A DNA stretch of 64,000 bases from Antedon mediterranea (Eukaryota > Echinodermata > Crinoidea > Comatulida > Antedonidae), in contig NC_092671.1 of assembly GCF_964355755.1 (NCBI RefSeq), positions 35,975,304-36,039,303 of the forward strand, read 5' to 3'. Below are positions 34,362-45,679 of the stretch, piece after piece. The translations under genes were made by a program, and so were the position numbers. The number at the start of each line of letters is the position of its first letter. Position 1 is the stretch's first letter. Below the pieces are notes generated by a model that saw nothing but the letters and a program-made list of their open reading frames with translations, was not told where the DNA came from and searched no databases.

Positions 34362-34678
34362 ATAAAGATATATTGTCACCCTAAACATTTTTTTCTTCAA
34401 ATTTTTGTTTGGATATGCCATTTTAATGTCACGTAATAGTGACTCGAATCGAAACAAATTATTTACCTGGAAAAATATAACTTAAAACAAAAAAATACTT
34501 AAATTGTCTGTCAGACAATGGTTTTTGGTTAAAATTAACCATTTATTTTGTCTTTTTTTAATTAATTTTTTTTTTACATTTTTTGAATAACTTTATTCAA
34601 ACTGCAAAATGGCCTATTTAAAGTTTGATTTTATTAATCTTTATTTTTCATGTTTTTGGGGGACAATACATCTTTATA
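34362..34678. mobile_element. MITE, family C (TTAA element relative)
   Basis: Left AAAGATATATTGTCACCC, right GGGGGACAATACATCTTT. The flanks are no longer an exact TTAA (left ATAAAG, right CTTTAT). The interior CTGTCAGACAATGGTTTTTGG, here CTGTCAGACAATGG then TTTTTGG, is shared with the 40,627 copy. Confidence 0.6.
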
Positions 34679-34962
34679 TTATATAATACATAAAATAAAG
34701 AAAAATTAATCAATATCAGTTGAATCTTGCACCAATGTGACAAATTTGATTAGTCTCCCAATTAAAATAAAAAGTTAATAAATTATTATTTTTTGATTTC
34801 AAATTAAACTATTAATAATCATAAATATTAATATAAAAAGAGTAACAATTTCGAAAGAAAATGTTTTAGTGTTCCGATCCAAAGTTGAACATGTTTCAAA
34901 TTGTTAAAAACATTGATAGTGAATTTAGGGATGAAAGCATGGGTAAATGATAATATGGAGTT

Positions 34963-35170
34963 GTGGCTTGGTGGTTATGATGCTTGGCTACCACTCCAAG
35001 GGTCCTGGGTTCAAGTCCCGTCACATGTCAGGATTTTTTCTAAGGAACAAATTCTCCACTCCCAAAGACTTGTAATAAGACTTTGTTTATGTAGAGCATC
35101 TTGTGTATATGTTTGTCTTGTGAACCTCTGAGGGTCCCTAATGATCAGCAATAGCTGGATGGATCACCCA
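34963..35170 (+). mobile_element. tRNA-derived SINE
   Basis: The head GAGTTGTGGCTTGGTGGTTA resembles a pol III A box and CCTGGGTTCAAGTCC is a B box. The body contains AGACTTGTAATAAGACTTTG and TAGAGCATCTTGTGTATATG. A copy on the opposite strand at 60,010-60,237 has the same head and body, and an interrupted copy is at 39,918-40,320. The tRNA-like part cannot fold into a proper tRNA, so it is not a tRNA gene. The tail region ends with A/T runs. Confidence 0.7.
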
Positions 35171-35668
35171 TTTTTTAATTTTTAAAAAAAAATTTAAAAA
35201 AAAAAATTTGTCAACCGCCACATAGCTGAATGAATGCATCAGGTGATGTACCGTGAGAAGACATAACAGGTAAAACAGGTAAACTAAAACCAGATGAAAA
35301 GAATAACTACTAATTGGTAAAACATGTTTAACTTATTAGAATTAGTCACACCATTTCGTCCACATTGCTTTCTAACAAGCTACATATTCCAAAAACCCGT
35401 CACATCAAATTATTTCAACCATTTCCCCGAAGAAAGTGTTATGAAATTGTTATAATCTTTTTTATTTGATTTGCGATAATTGGTAACTACGGTGATATTA
35501 CGCATCAGTGATGTTAAAATTGTGATTGAAAATGGAGTTGAAGTGAACGGAATGATCTGAAGTTAATGTGAAAACAAACTGATAACTTTCACCATGGACT
35601 TTTAACTTACACCCGCCAATCAGTACCAATATCCTGAAATTGAAATCATAATTATTTAGAGATTTCAG
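35171..35668. other. Non-coding stretch
   Basis: No supported feature beyond A/T runs. Confidence 0.4.
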
Positions 35669-36050
35669 CTCTGTCTTAGTTTATACACTATTAAACTTTA
35701 TGTGACAAAAAAAATTTCATGTGCCCATGGACATGATGATGTCACATCACTACCATATTTAGGTATATCACTACCATATTTAGGCATATAAAATTTGGTT
35801 TTTTTTTGTCACATTAGTTATTAGTTAGAAAAAAACTTTATATTTCCAAATGTTTTTGATTAAGAAAAAAAGTATTTTACAATACAATGTGTTTAGAATA
35901 TCTTTATACCAAAAACTAAGTAGAAACAACCATTATTTATTATTATTTTAAAAATTTGAGTTACAAAATGGATGAAGCCTTAGACCACAATATACTGTTT
36001 GAATGGACATTTATTTTTTTGTCAAACTAGTTTGATAGTGTAGACACAGT
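35669..36050. mobile_element. MITE, CTACACTATCAAACT family, enlarged copy
   Basis: Left AGCTCTGTCTTAGTTTATAC, right TTTGATAGTGTAGACACAG. The usual palindromic middle is present at 35,725-35,820, then about 180 bp of extra sequence precedes the right end. Part of that extra sequence (CCAAAAACTAAGTAGAAAC) recurs at about 36,129-36,147, outside the element, with CATTATGTGTTTAGAATATC-like text. So this copy has absorbed a local duplication. Confidence 0.6.
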
Positions 36051-36719
36051 TTTAGGAAAACAACTGGATACTATCAAATGTTTTTGAGAAAGCATAAATA
36101 CAGTACATTATGTGTTTAGAATATCATACCAAAAACTAAGTAGAAACATTAAAAAAAAAAGGGTTTTTAGCTGCAAAATGGATAAGCCTCAGACTACAGG
36201 ATACTGTATGAATGGACATAGGCACCAGACGTGACATTTAACAAGTGTGATGGTGACCATTGCACACATCCTTTGGCAAGCCTAGTTTGTCCAGGTGACA
36301 TTGCTGAGGAAATCAAACAGACAGGTGTTCTATTTATTCTGAATAAGTAATCATTTTGCTGCAGGAACTAGTAACTAAATGATGTAATCAAATTCTTAGA
36401 GATCAATTTTAATAAACAAATGAAGATGGAGTAACATTTCATATTCTTTAAAAGAACAGTCCCATTCAGACACAAGCTTTGGACATCGTATACAATGCAG
36501 AGTAACTTAAACCATTGACGATGTTCTAACTCTGACATAAATCTACCAAGAGTGTATTCTACTTTCTCCATCTACTGAGTTTTACTACAATTATATCCAA
36601 TTAGACAAAGCCTTTCCTATTTGATGCTTTGATAGAGAAAAATGTTGTTTTAATTCAGTATGAATGAAATGGTTCTTGCCAAAATGGTTCTTGCCATAAT
36701 CATAATACAAGATCTAAGG
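36051..36719. other. Non-coding stretch
   Basis: Contains the second copy of the local duplication noted for the enlarged MITE (36,060-36,215 resembles 35,830-36,010). No gene supported. Confidence 0.4.
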
Positions 36720-36872
36720 ACAAAATGAGACTCAGAAAACGTAATCGTACTTCTACTAGTTTTACTGTGTCATGTGTGGAACCCAAATTGTGGAATGACT
36801 TGAATTACGAACTACAAGGTACCAACTCATTAAATACATTGTTTAAAGAACATTTATTATCATTTTACAAAT
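36720..36872 (+). pseudogene. LINE ORF2 C-terminal relic
   Basis: One frame reads KMRLRKRNRTSTSFTV, then CVEPKLWNDLNYELQG, then TLFKEHLLSFYK and a stop. The LWN.L...L...FK..L pattern is the conserved C-terminal end of CR1/Jockey-type LINE ORF2 proteins. The rest of ORF2 is absent upstream, so it is a 5'-truncated insertion. The 3' UTR follows to about 37,350 and contains a minisatellite. Confidence 0.65.
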
Positions 36873-36937
36873 AATTTAAAAAATAATACTTGTTGCAGGA
36901 TTTAGCTTATGTTATTATTTAAGTATTAGTTTTTAGG

Positions 36938-37252
36938 CTAGTTAGGGACGTAGGGGGACACAACTTATCAAGCTAGTTAGGGACGTAGGGGGACACAACT
37001 TATCAAGCTAGTTAGGGACGTAGGGGGACACAACTTATCAAGCTAGTTAGGGACGTAGGGGGACACAACTTATCAAGCTAGTTAGGGACGTAGGGGGACA
37101 CAACTTATCAAGCTAGTTAGGGACGTAGGGGGACACAACTAATCAAGCTAGTTAGGGACGTAGGGGGACACAACTTATCAAGCTAGTTAGGGACGTAGGG
37201 GGACACAACTTATCAAGCTAGTTAGGGACGTAGGGGGACACAACTTATCAAG
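36938..37252 (+). repeat. 35-bp minisatellite, 9 units
   Basis: Units begin CTAGTTAGGGACGTAGGGGG and continue ACACAACTTATCAAG. Starts are at 36,938 and every 35 bp to 37,218. Only one variant was noticed (ACTAATCAAG for ACTTATCAAG in unit 6), so the array is very homogeneous. Confidence 0.92.
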
Positions 37253-37352
37253 CTCTTTTTAGTTTTTATGTTTTCCTTTTCATCTTTTTATTATGTATTC
37301 TTATATTGTTGTATTTCACAATGTTTGATGAATAAAGAATATTTGATTTGAT

Positions 37353-38688
37353 ATGAGTAATATTAGATATCATTTGATTCACTATCTAGTACTCTTTCCA
37401 AAAAGAATTTGTTTAAAAGATCTCCAGTATACTACCTCCTCACCATCTTCTGTAAGATTTCTCTAGATATCTCAACCAAAGTCGAGGTAATAGTAAAGAA
37501 GGTTGTGACATAAAGTCGTAAATTTGAATGAAAAAAAACCAGTGCGATATAGTTGGTCATGAAGATATCAAAACAAGAATCTATATTTATAACCTAATCC
37601 TATCTTTTTAACTATGATTTTTGACAATTATTTCTTGGTGATGTACATAGTATGTTGAAAGAATGGAAATATGCGAATGCATGATAAACTCTTGACCATA
37701 ATTCTTTTAATAAGGTGAGCAAGACTATGATTAAAAGACTTTTGAACATAGAATAAAGTAACAAACTTAAGTATAAAAGGAAATCCCAAATATAAATCCA
37801 TTTAATCATTTACTTTGTACAATTATATATTTTTAGAAAAAAAAAATTATGTTACTAAAATTTAACCTTGTTATTCTACAGACAGAAAAGCTATTTGACC
37901 ACAACAGTGTTGTGGTTAAAATGTTAGATGGTGATACAGAATTTCACCGGCAATACAATGAGGAGGAGGATTACTGTAGTTCACTCTTTTCATGAATCAG
38001 CTAAATTAAAAAAAGGTAAAAGTAGGCAAAATATAAGCACATAAAAATAGCAAGAGAGGACTGTATTCAGGGGACAGACTTATTAAGGGACACTTTACCA
38101 CATAAATGATGGTAATGTGTTTTAACACTACAGCCAACCAATATTTAGAGGAAATTTTACTGGATCCTGAATGTGGCCCTTTAATAGGGGTTTAACTGTA
38201 TTCTGTTTTCAAAATAACTTTTATGTATTGTATGTAATAAATGTATGTATAATTTTAATTAAAGCATTGTTTAAAGATAGGTATATGTGAAGGTAAAGTT
38301 TGGCTGACAGTATAACACGTTTATAGTCCTAATTGTTCAGGGTTTTTGTAACCAAGTTTCTAACATTACTCACTGCCCGCAATCAAAACAGCTGGCCTAG
38401 GAATTGCCATTATACAATTAACATGTTTGTTAAATGCAATGTTGATAAGCTCCGATTCATCCCATTTCAATTATGTCAACTTATTTACCTAAGTTTGTAA
38501 TTAGTGTTACTGTCAATCTATATTTACACACACCTGTTTCCATAGAAACGTGATTCTTTTGATGACCGAGGCAATAAACTTGGATTAAACTCCACGATTG
38601 CTTAATCTGACTGTAAAGTATCTAATAATACAAATGAGTGATTGAATAAAAAGTTTTATTGGGTTGAAATAATGCTAACAAGGTGTTT
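37353..38688. other. Non-coding stretch
   Basis: No supported gene or repeat; short open frame at 37,612-37,809 (minus) has no recognisable domain. Confidence 0.4.
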
Positions 38689-38765
38689 AAGCTTTACTTA
38701 CACTATCAAATTTTATGTGACAAAAAATGTGATATGCCCATATATGGACATGATGACATCATATC
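38689..38765. mobile_element. MITE half, CTACACTATCAAACT family
   Basis: Reads AAGCTTTACTTACACTATC then TTTTATGTGACAAAAAATG and GATATGCCCATATATGGACA. It stops after ATGATGACATCATATC; the right half is missing. Confidence 0.6.
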
Positions 38766-38809
38766 TTGCTTGTAAACTAAGTCTCATTTGAGGCTTAGAG
38801 AGTGCAGTT

Positions 38810-38935
38810 AAAAGAGTAAAATCCTGGCACTAGGTCAAGATTGAACCCTGGACCAGTCCAGAATTGAACCCTAGACCTTGGGATTGGAAGGCAAGCATGT
38901 TAACCACCAAGCTACAGTACAGCTACAATACAATT
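38810..38935 (-). mobile_element. tRNA-derived SINE head with two B boxes
   Basis: On the minus strand: TAGCTTGGTGGTTAACATGC (A-box-like), GCTTGCCTTCCAATCC, then TAGGGTTCAATTCTGG and CCAGGGTTCAATCTTG. Two B-box-like GGTTCAAT words lie about 22 bp apart. It differs from the SINE at 34,963. Not a foldable tRNA. Confidence 0.5.
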
Positions 38936-39382
38936 TGATGGATCTCTTGGTATTAAGTGCATGTCAAAGATATAATACAGTGGAAAATGGTAAATGGAGG
39001 ATAAATTAAAATAATCTCATAGTTCAATATAATAATAGCAATAATATCTGGTCAAATTATCAAGTAATTAGATGCGAGAGTAAAAAATGTTCAATATAAT
39101 GTTGTTCTATAATTAGCTGCTCACTAATACTTTAAATCCGTTTCCGTAAGGAGGCGTAGAAATGTAATGGCATAGAAGCCATAACCAGTCCTTCACCTCT
39201 AAGCCTAACAGACAGACATAATAGATACCCTTCACATCCTGTTGTAGCCGCACCACCCTCCCTAGAGGCGTACACAAAAACCAACTTATAAGCCTTCAAT
39301 TACGCTCATCCTTACAAAACTGGCAGACAAACACGTACAAATTGTGTACAAATGTGAACATTTTTTAAACAATTGTATTAAG
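38936..39382. other. Non-coding stretch
   Basis: No supported feature. Confidence 0.4.
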
Positions 39383-39675
39383 CTCTGTTTACACATGGAG
39401 AAATAATGGTCTGCACTATCAAACTAATTTTACAAAAAAAAGTGATATGCCCAAATATGGTAGTGATATGCCCAAATATGGTACTGGTACTGATAACATC
39501 ATCATATATGGGCACATCATATATGGGCACATCACATTTTTTTATCACATAAAGTATGATGTGCCCAAAGATGGTAGTGATATGCCCAAATATGGTAGTC
39601 ATTTGACATCATCATGTCCATATATGGGCACATCACATTTTTTTGTCACATAAAGTTTGTAGACAAAGGCTTTAC
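39383..39675. mobile_element. MITE, CTACACTATCAAACT family, about twice normal length
   Basis: Left AGCTCTGTTTACACATGG and CACTATCAAACTAATTTTAC; right CACATAAAGTTTGTAGACAA. The core words GATATGCCCAAATATGG and ATATATGGGCACATCA each occur several times, so the element looks like a partial internal dimer. Confidence 0.65.
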
Positions 39676-39917
39676 TAATGTAACAACTCAAACTAAAGAA
39701 ATGTGAATGCAATTCCTTACATAATATTGTAGTAAAATTAATGATATACAGTAATTATATGGATACACTTTACTAACTTGTCATGCTATTTTTACTCTAT
39801 TAAAGGTGGCTATTAATTATGATGTAAAGTTATTTTAAAACTTATATAGTCTCTTTTCAAAATCTTGTTTTATATTCATTCATATTCTGTATTTATGTAA
39901 AAATGTAAAATAAACTA
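39676..39917. other. Non-coding spacer
   Basis: No supported feature. Confidence 0.35.
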
Positions 39918-40320
39918 ATGGAGTGGAGTTGTGGCTTGGTGGTTATGATTCTCGGCAACAGTAGTAATCCAAGGGTCCATTCAATGGTTCAAGCCATTAA
40001 ACTTTTTTAACAAAAATTACAAACGATGACAATTATACGCGAAATATACTGTAAATAGTTCTGCATTTTATTGTTTTTATATTATATCAAATATTGTAAT
40101 GTAATTTCAATTGTTGTTCTGTAAATTTTAATGCAAGAATAAAATTTGAATCTTGGGTCCTGGGTTCAAGTCATGTCATGTCAGGATTTGTTCTAATGAC
40201 AATGACGATTTACAAATCCCCAATAAGTATCTTGTGTATATGTGGACAGGATTGCCACCTTTACGAATGATAGTGAATTAATTCGCTTCTGGTTATCCTT
40301 CACAATATGCCTAAATAAAT
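39918..40320 (+). mobile_element. tRNA-derived SINE interrupted by a short LINE 3' end
   Basis: The head GAGTTGTGGCTTGGTGGTTA at 39,926 matches the SINE at 34,963, and the B-box side GGTCCTGGGTTCAAGTC resumes at about 40,157. Between them lie about 180 bp ending GCAAGAATAAAATTTGAATC, which looks like a 3' LINE or SINE tail with its own AATAAA. The SINE body then continues to ATCTTGTGTATATGTGG and ends in an A/T tail. Confidence 0.55.
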
Positions 40321-40626
40321 TTTTTTTTTTAAATAAATAAATAAAATTTTACTTTAAATATTAGAATCAAAATATGAAAATGCAATAAATCACTTTAGAA
40401 GATGATAGATAAAAGCATGGTATTTGTTTTTCTTGGATGTGTTTAAGGCTAGCATCCGGTTGCGCAAGTTCACATAAGCCGAAAGATTACTGAAATGGAT
40501 GCACAGAAGCTTATTGTGATCCTACAACCTGTCTGAAACTAGGCTACAGTATTGCATCAAACAAACACTGTATTCAGCTAGCAGGAAATATCACATTACT
40601 ACTATTTTACATTTATTTGTTGATAT
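40321..40626. other. Non-coding stretch
   Basis: No supported feature. Confidence 0.35.
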
Positions 40627-40931
40627 TTAAAGATATATTGTACATTTTTTTAAAATATGCAATTTTAATGTTACATAATAATTGACCAAAAACTGGATCG
40701 AAAACAAAATTATTTTCCTGGAAAAAATGTAATTTAAAGCAAAATGTACCTAAATTGTCTGTCAGACAATGGTTTTTGGTTACAATTAAACGCTTCTTTT
40801 GTCTTTGTAAAGTAAAATAATAATAATTTTACAGAAGTGAATAACTTAATTAAAACTGTAAAATTGTCTATTTAAAGTCTGATTTTAATTATCTTCATTT
40901 TTTATGTTTTTGGGAGACAATACATCTTTAA
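40627..40931. mobile_element. TTAA-flanked MITE, family C (305 bp)
   Basis: Left TTAA then AGATATATTGTACATT; right GGGAGACAATACATCT then TTAA. Interior words match the copies at 34,362 and 56,374. No coding capacity. Confidence 0.7.
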
Positions 40932-41794
40932 AGTATTAAATATTGCAAAACAAAGTACAACTTTTAAAAGATCGAATAAATAAGTATTTTCCTATTTTCT
41001 GACATAAACGAACATTACACGTATGTGATCTTAGCAGCACATTGAATACATTCTGTTTATATTCTTCAACAATTTCAATTTGAAATAAAATTAATAATAA
41101 TAATAATGTATTTTGGTAGTATTTCATTTTTATGAAAAAAAAACAACTTTGATAATTTCTTTTATCAAACCAGATGAACATTTATAATCTTCTAAATTAG
41201 TGAAAAAACTTTTAGATTACTGTAGATGGATTTTTCCTTTATGCGAGTTGTGATTTGTAGTCAGAATGGTTTCAGTACAAAAAACAAAATAATAATTCAG
41301 CACTATCAAAAATAAAAGTAATATGAATTATAAAATATAGGTTACAAAAGCCATTTAATTTACAAAATGCAATCCAAAAAATATTGCCTAATCCCAGCAA
41401 AGTGTTCTATAATCCTAACAACAGTGGCAATCTACCACATAGTATTTGTTATGTTGCAGCTATATCTTATCTATAGATATTATAGGTCCCAGAACAATAA
41501 TTTAATGGTCAACAAACAGGTTTGAAAACGGGCAACTTTTGCAACAAACAACAAAAGAGTTATAAACCTTTTTTGAACCACAGGAAACCGTGACAAAGAT
41601 AATATAATTCATTTTGTAATTTTTGTTTTAAGAATCCTATAACACATCCATATAAAGAAATGAATTTGTTACAAACTTCTTAATTTTAATATAGCAAGTC
41701 TCAGGAAGGAACAAAACATAGTGTTGTTAGGCTCCAGCTGTATGCTTGCAAACATAATAGTATAAGCCACGGAATTACGGTACATACACATTAT
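40932..41794. other. Non-coding stretch
   Basis: No supported feature; the open frame at 40,936-41,181 (minus) is low-complexity. Confidence 0.4.
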
Positions 41795-41940
41795 TTAAGG
41801 CCAACTCAGACAGCGTCGTACGACAAGGCCTGATGAAACATCTTGACTCGACTTAGTGTGAGACTTAGATTTTAGGTCGTCGCGAGAACTTTAAACATTG
41901 TCAGGTTTCGTCATACGACGCTGTCTGAGTTGGCCTTTAA
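41795..41940. mobile_element. MITE with GGCCAACTCAGACAGCGTCG ends
   Basis: Left TTAAGGCCAACTCAGACAGC and GTCGTACGACA; right TCATACGACGCTGTCTGAG and TTGGCCTTTAA. About 30-bp nearly perfect inverted termini within a 146-bp element. The TTTAAGGCC-type ends resemble those of the 18,639 and 47,889 MITEs. Confidence 0.75.
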
Positions 41941-42623
41941 AGACCAATTACCATCACAGTATTTCCAACTTAATTTAAAAACTTGATCTGTACAAGATTA
42001 CTACTAGTACATTGTACTTTTTGTTCCAACTAGTCGCCATGAGACGCCAAAACTGTGGAACAATTGTTCCAATTCTATCTATTCACCTTTAATTCGGCTG
42101 TAACAAATTTATTTTCTGATATTTTTATTCCGAAAACATTAATTGAAAAATGTATGGATTATTTCTAACAGCTGACAGAAACTTGGATTAGAAAGCAATA
42201 AACGAAAGAGAAGTCTATTTAATCAATCAGTACTTTTGTCTGAATCAGATCTTGCATTTCAATTCTCGTGAGAAAAAAAAATCTTGAAATTAAACCACAA
42301 TTTTCATTGAAATCGTAGCGAAAATGTCAAATGAGACGATATTAAATTATAAATGACAAACATTGGTGTGGAATATTTTGTATAGGATGCTATAATTGAT
42401 TTAATCTCTTATTGCTAATGTAAAGATCTTATCAAAAGACATCCATAGCAATTATTTCCAGAGCAATGTGACAAAATATGTCATCAGTGTTTAGCCAGCA
42501 AAATAATGATCTATTGAGATCAATAAACAAAACCTTGTTTTACAAGAACTGTCAGGAAGTAAATTATATAGTGAATCAAAATGGTTTTATACAAATTAAA
42601 TTGAAAGAATAGTTCTATACTAA
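41941..42623. other. Non-coding stretch
   Basis: A possible trace of LINE ORF2 C-terminus near 42,030-42,065 (a frame reading ETPKLWNNC) is too short to call. Nothing else seen. Confidence 0.35.
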
Positions 42624-42775
42624 TGCTCTGTCTACATTATCCAACTTTATGTGACAAAAAAAATTGTATGTACCCATATATGGACATGATGATGTTTATC
42701 ACTACCATGTTTAGGCATATCACTACCATGTTTGGGCATATCAATGCCATATTTGGGCACACTAAACTATTTATT
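42624..42775. mobile_element. MITE, CTACACTATCAAACT family (right end eroded)
   Basis: Left GCTCTGTCTACATTATCC and AACTTTATGTGACAAAAA. The middle repeats TATCACTACCATGTTT(G/A)GGCATA. The right end fades after TTTGGGCACACTAAAC. Confidence 0.6.
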
Positions 42776-43617
42776 AGGATAACTATAGAAAATGTTTTTA
42801 AAAGATGGAAATTAGAAAATTAAAGTTAATACAGAATGAATTACTGTACAAATATATAATTATTCTTTATTCTTTATATCAATATAGGCAACTAAAATAT
42901 TTGTCATTTTATTACAAACAAAAAACAATAGAGAAGTAGAAACCTACAGTTTAAACAATTTAAACTTTCTTCTATTTTTTTGGTAAATTGTAAAAAAATA
43001 AAAGTTCTCAATCATTCAATCAATTATAATTTTATGTGAATAATGCTATGAATCATTGTTGGAAACAATCTAGGCTAGTTCAATTTACAACCCACAATTG
43101 AACTCTTTCTTATACCTGCCAACTTCTATAAAATTATAAGAAATTGTGTGTCATTGTTAAACCTAAAAATTAGCTATTGACAATGTCCAAACATACACTG
43201 CTCCATAACTTTGACAAAAAACTTGCCAATTAAAACAATAATTATTTATTATTTTTTATTATTATTCAAAGCCACAAAACAAAACTGCATTTAATGTAAA
43301 TTTGACGATACGATATTGTGAAATATAAGTTGATTCTAATAATTTAAGTGGCCCGCTATAAATCCCAGTATGAATCGCATCATTATTTATTACACGTTTT
43401 TGACTTGATACTTTGTCAATTATAAATCAAGAAAACAGTTTCTAAATTTCAAATTCCAAAAGCCAATTTATAAACAGTTTTATTGAAAAATGAGTATATC
43501 TTTTCTTAACATTCAACGTTGGTTAATAAACCCTACACAAGATATATGGAGATTTCTTTGTAATGAAATAAAGTTACTGTATATTTCATTCACAGATAAA
43601 TTTTAAATTCGATTTAT
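42776..43617. other. Non-coding stretch
   Basis: AT-rich; no supported feature. Confidence 0.4.
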
Positions 43618-43827
43618 ATGTAGATTTTGGCAGAGGTATTTAGAACTTATCAGCTCCCTGTCTACACACGCCTGCATCCTATTCTATGGCGGCTCACAGT
43701 CCTAACAAATTGTGCCAGATCTTTAGGAGGAAAATTGCCAAAGAATGTGGTTAAAGTTTCTAGAACAAAAGGTCCCTCAAGAAGAAAGCATGCCATATAT
43801 GGAAAGACAAAGGCCAATGTCCTTTGA
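43618..43827 (+). other. Unrecognised ORF, possible terminal exon
   Basis: A TTATATGTAG acceptor-like word is followed by a frame of about 68 codons: ILAEVFRTYQLPVYTRLH, then WRLTVLTNCARSLGGKL, then a basic end with KVSRTKGPSRRKHAIYGK and a stop near 43,827. Composition is more coding-like than the surroundings (fewer AT runs, basic C-terminus). I recognise no family and see no upstream exon or polyadenylation signal close by. It could be a decayed transposon fragment. Confidence 0.2.
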
Positions 43828-45382
43828 TATTATATTTATTATGTTGAAATCAGCTAGACAAAATACTTGGAATAATCGTTATAAAAATATTAATGAAAAA
43901 TTTACATCAAAAGGAAATGAATGAACAATATCACTAATTGAAAAAAAAAAATTAAATATTGATAAGTTTCCAATTACTAGTAAAGTTCACGATGTGGAAA
44001 GTCCTTAAATTAAATTACTCTAATTTAATGTAGTAACTTTATCTTCTTGTTTTATGGATTTTTTTAAAGGGAACTCTTTTATACAATAATGTAATTAAAC
44101 CAGGCACCCATCATCTAAAACCTAATCAATCATTTAACCGTAACTAACTCCTTGGAAATAATGCCATTTAACTCTTTAAACCAACGACCAATTAAAAAAA
44201 AAAACCAATACTATACTACCAACCATAAATTGAAACATGGCAGTGAGTCAGTCAACCTTTGTCAAATATGGTTGGTGTTTCTCAGAAAATACTGGGGACA
44301 GTTTGACCTCTGATGACCTCTAACCAACTCTGTGAAACATTCATCAACACACCTGTGACATACTAGAGGTGAATGACAGTCTACAACTTGTAATTGTAGT
44401 TTTTAATTAATGAAGTGGACATCTAGCAAGTCATCAATTATCAGTTACAATTAAATCAGAAATTATCTAACCATTATTGGCAATTAAGCAAGTTAAGACA
44501 AATTATATTCAACACTTTGTTACTGTTCAGACATGAAACTAGTTAAAATTGTCTGCGTATCAGAAAAAAATTAATAAATTCAACGTCTGTATCATGTATA
44601 AAGTTTATTTTTAGATTATAACAACTCTATGATGACAGAGGTCGTAATTATTATTGTTTATAATTTTAATTTAATGACAATACTATGCCTGGGTGTGCTA
44701 AATCACTTGACATTTATTCAGAAACAACTGAATATGAAATATGTTGTCAAACGTAACGTTTGTCAGAAAAACAAATTTCAAAACTAAGTCAGCGGTTCAA
44801 TGTCAATCTAAAATGAGACATTTATATAGACATATTAAAACATCTCTTACTCACATAAATATAGTTATTCAATAAGTAATAATAATAAAGTTATATGAAA
44901 AAATCACATTTATTGCTGCTACTGCAGTAGACAATAGATATGGTTTTCTCATATTGCTGACAGCAAACATAATAATTTATATCTAAGAAAACTGTTACCT
45001 TAGTTTTCAAATTCAAATTTTACTTGAGTTGGAAAAGAACTGTGATGCGTACATTGTGGTATTACTCTTTACAAAATTTAAGTTTTACAGACTTTTTTAT
45101 CACGCCAACTTAAGTGGCCAACAGCCACTTATAAGAAGGGCTGGTACATGGCAAGCTAAAGTTAAAAGATAGTATAAGTGTGGAGTGCCTAGACAGACCG
45201 TCGGGCCCAATGGGAGGCTTAGGGTATAATCCACAAGATGTAACCAATATGTCACACTTAAGACAAGCAAACCTTTACAGACAATCTTACGGGCTTGGTC
45301 CGGATCATCAACACAAGGAGTAAAAATGGGGCATGATTCTATCGTAGACACTTACTGAGTTAATGTTAAAAGAAGCATGCTT
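43828..45382. other. Non-coding stretch
   Basis: No supported gene. A GC-richer patch at 45,100-45,350 is open on the minus strand for 83 codons without a recognisable motif. Confidence 0.35.
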
Positions 45383-45534
45383 CAAGCTTGGTTCCCACTT
45401 GAGACAACACAAGGACGCAAGTGCATCACTGGTAATTTGACCAATCATAATCCCATGGATGACGCAAACTCTTGCTTATGATTGGTCAACTCACATTTGT
45501 TGCGCCTACGGTTCCAAGTGGGAACAAAGCTTAA
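45383..45534. mobile_element. MITE with AAGCTTGGTTCCCACTTG ends
   Basis: Left CAAGCTTGGTTCCCACTTGA; right CCAAGTGGGAACAAAGCTT. The inner words TTTGACCAATCATAA and TTATGATTGGTCAA are inverted partners, so the whole 150 bp is nearly palindromic. Confidence 0.75.
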
Positions 45535-45679
45535 TGGGACCTTTACGGTCAAGAGGCCGGAATAGGTTCAGCCATCAACCGACTTCCTAACAACCTATAA
45601 ATATTCGTCTGAAATATCTACAGTATAGACTAGTTTCATTATGTAAAAATCTAGATTGATCAAAAGGGTACCCCATCTA

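Larger units (their letters stand above)
36720..37352 (+). mobile_element. 5'-truncated LINE 3' end with minisatellite in its 3' UTR
   Basis: ORF2 relic (36,720-36,872), then UTR, a 9-unit 35-bp minisatellite (36,938-37,252), and the terminal sequence TTGTATTTCACAATG, GATGAATAAAGAATATTTG and a TTGAT-type tail near 37,340-37,352. The order shows that the minisatellite grew inside the LINE 3' UTR. Confidence 0.6.

Noticed and set aside
34963-35040. Possible tRNA gene (A and B boxes)
   Set aside because: No acceptor-stem pairing, and the same head occurs in several dispersed copies followed by a shared SINE body.
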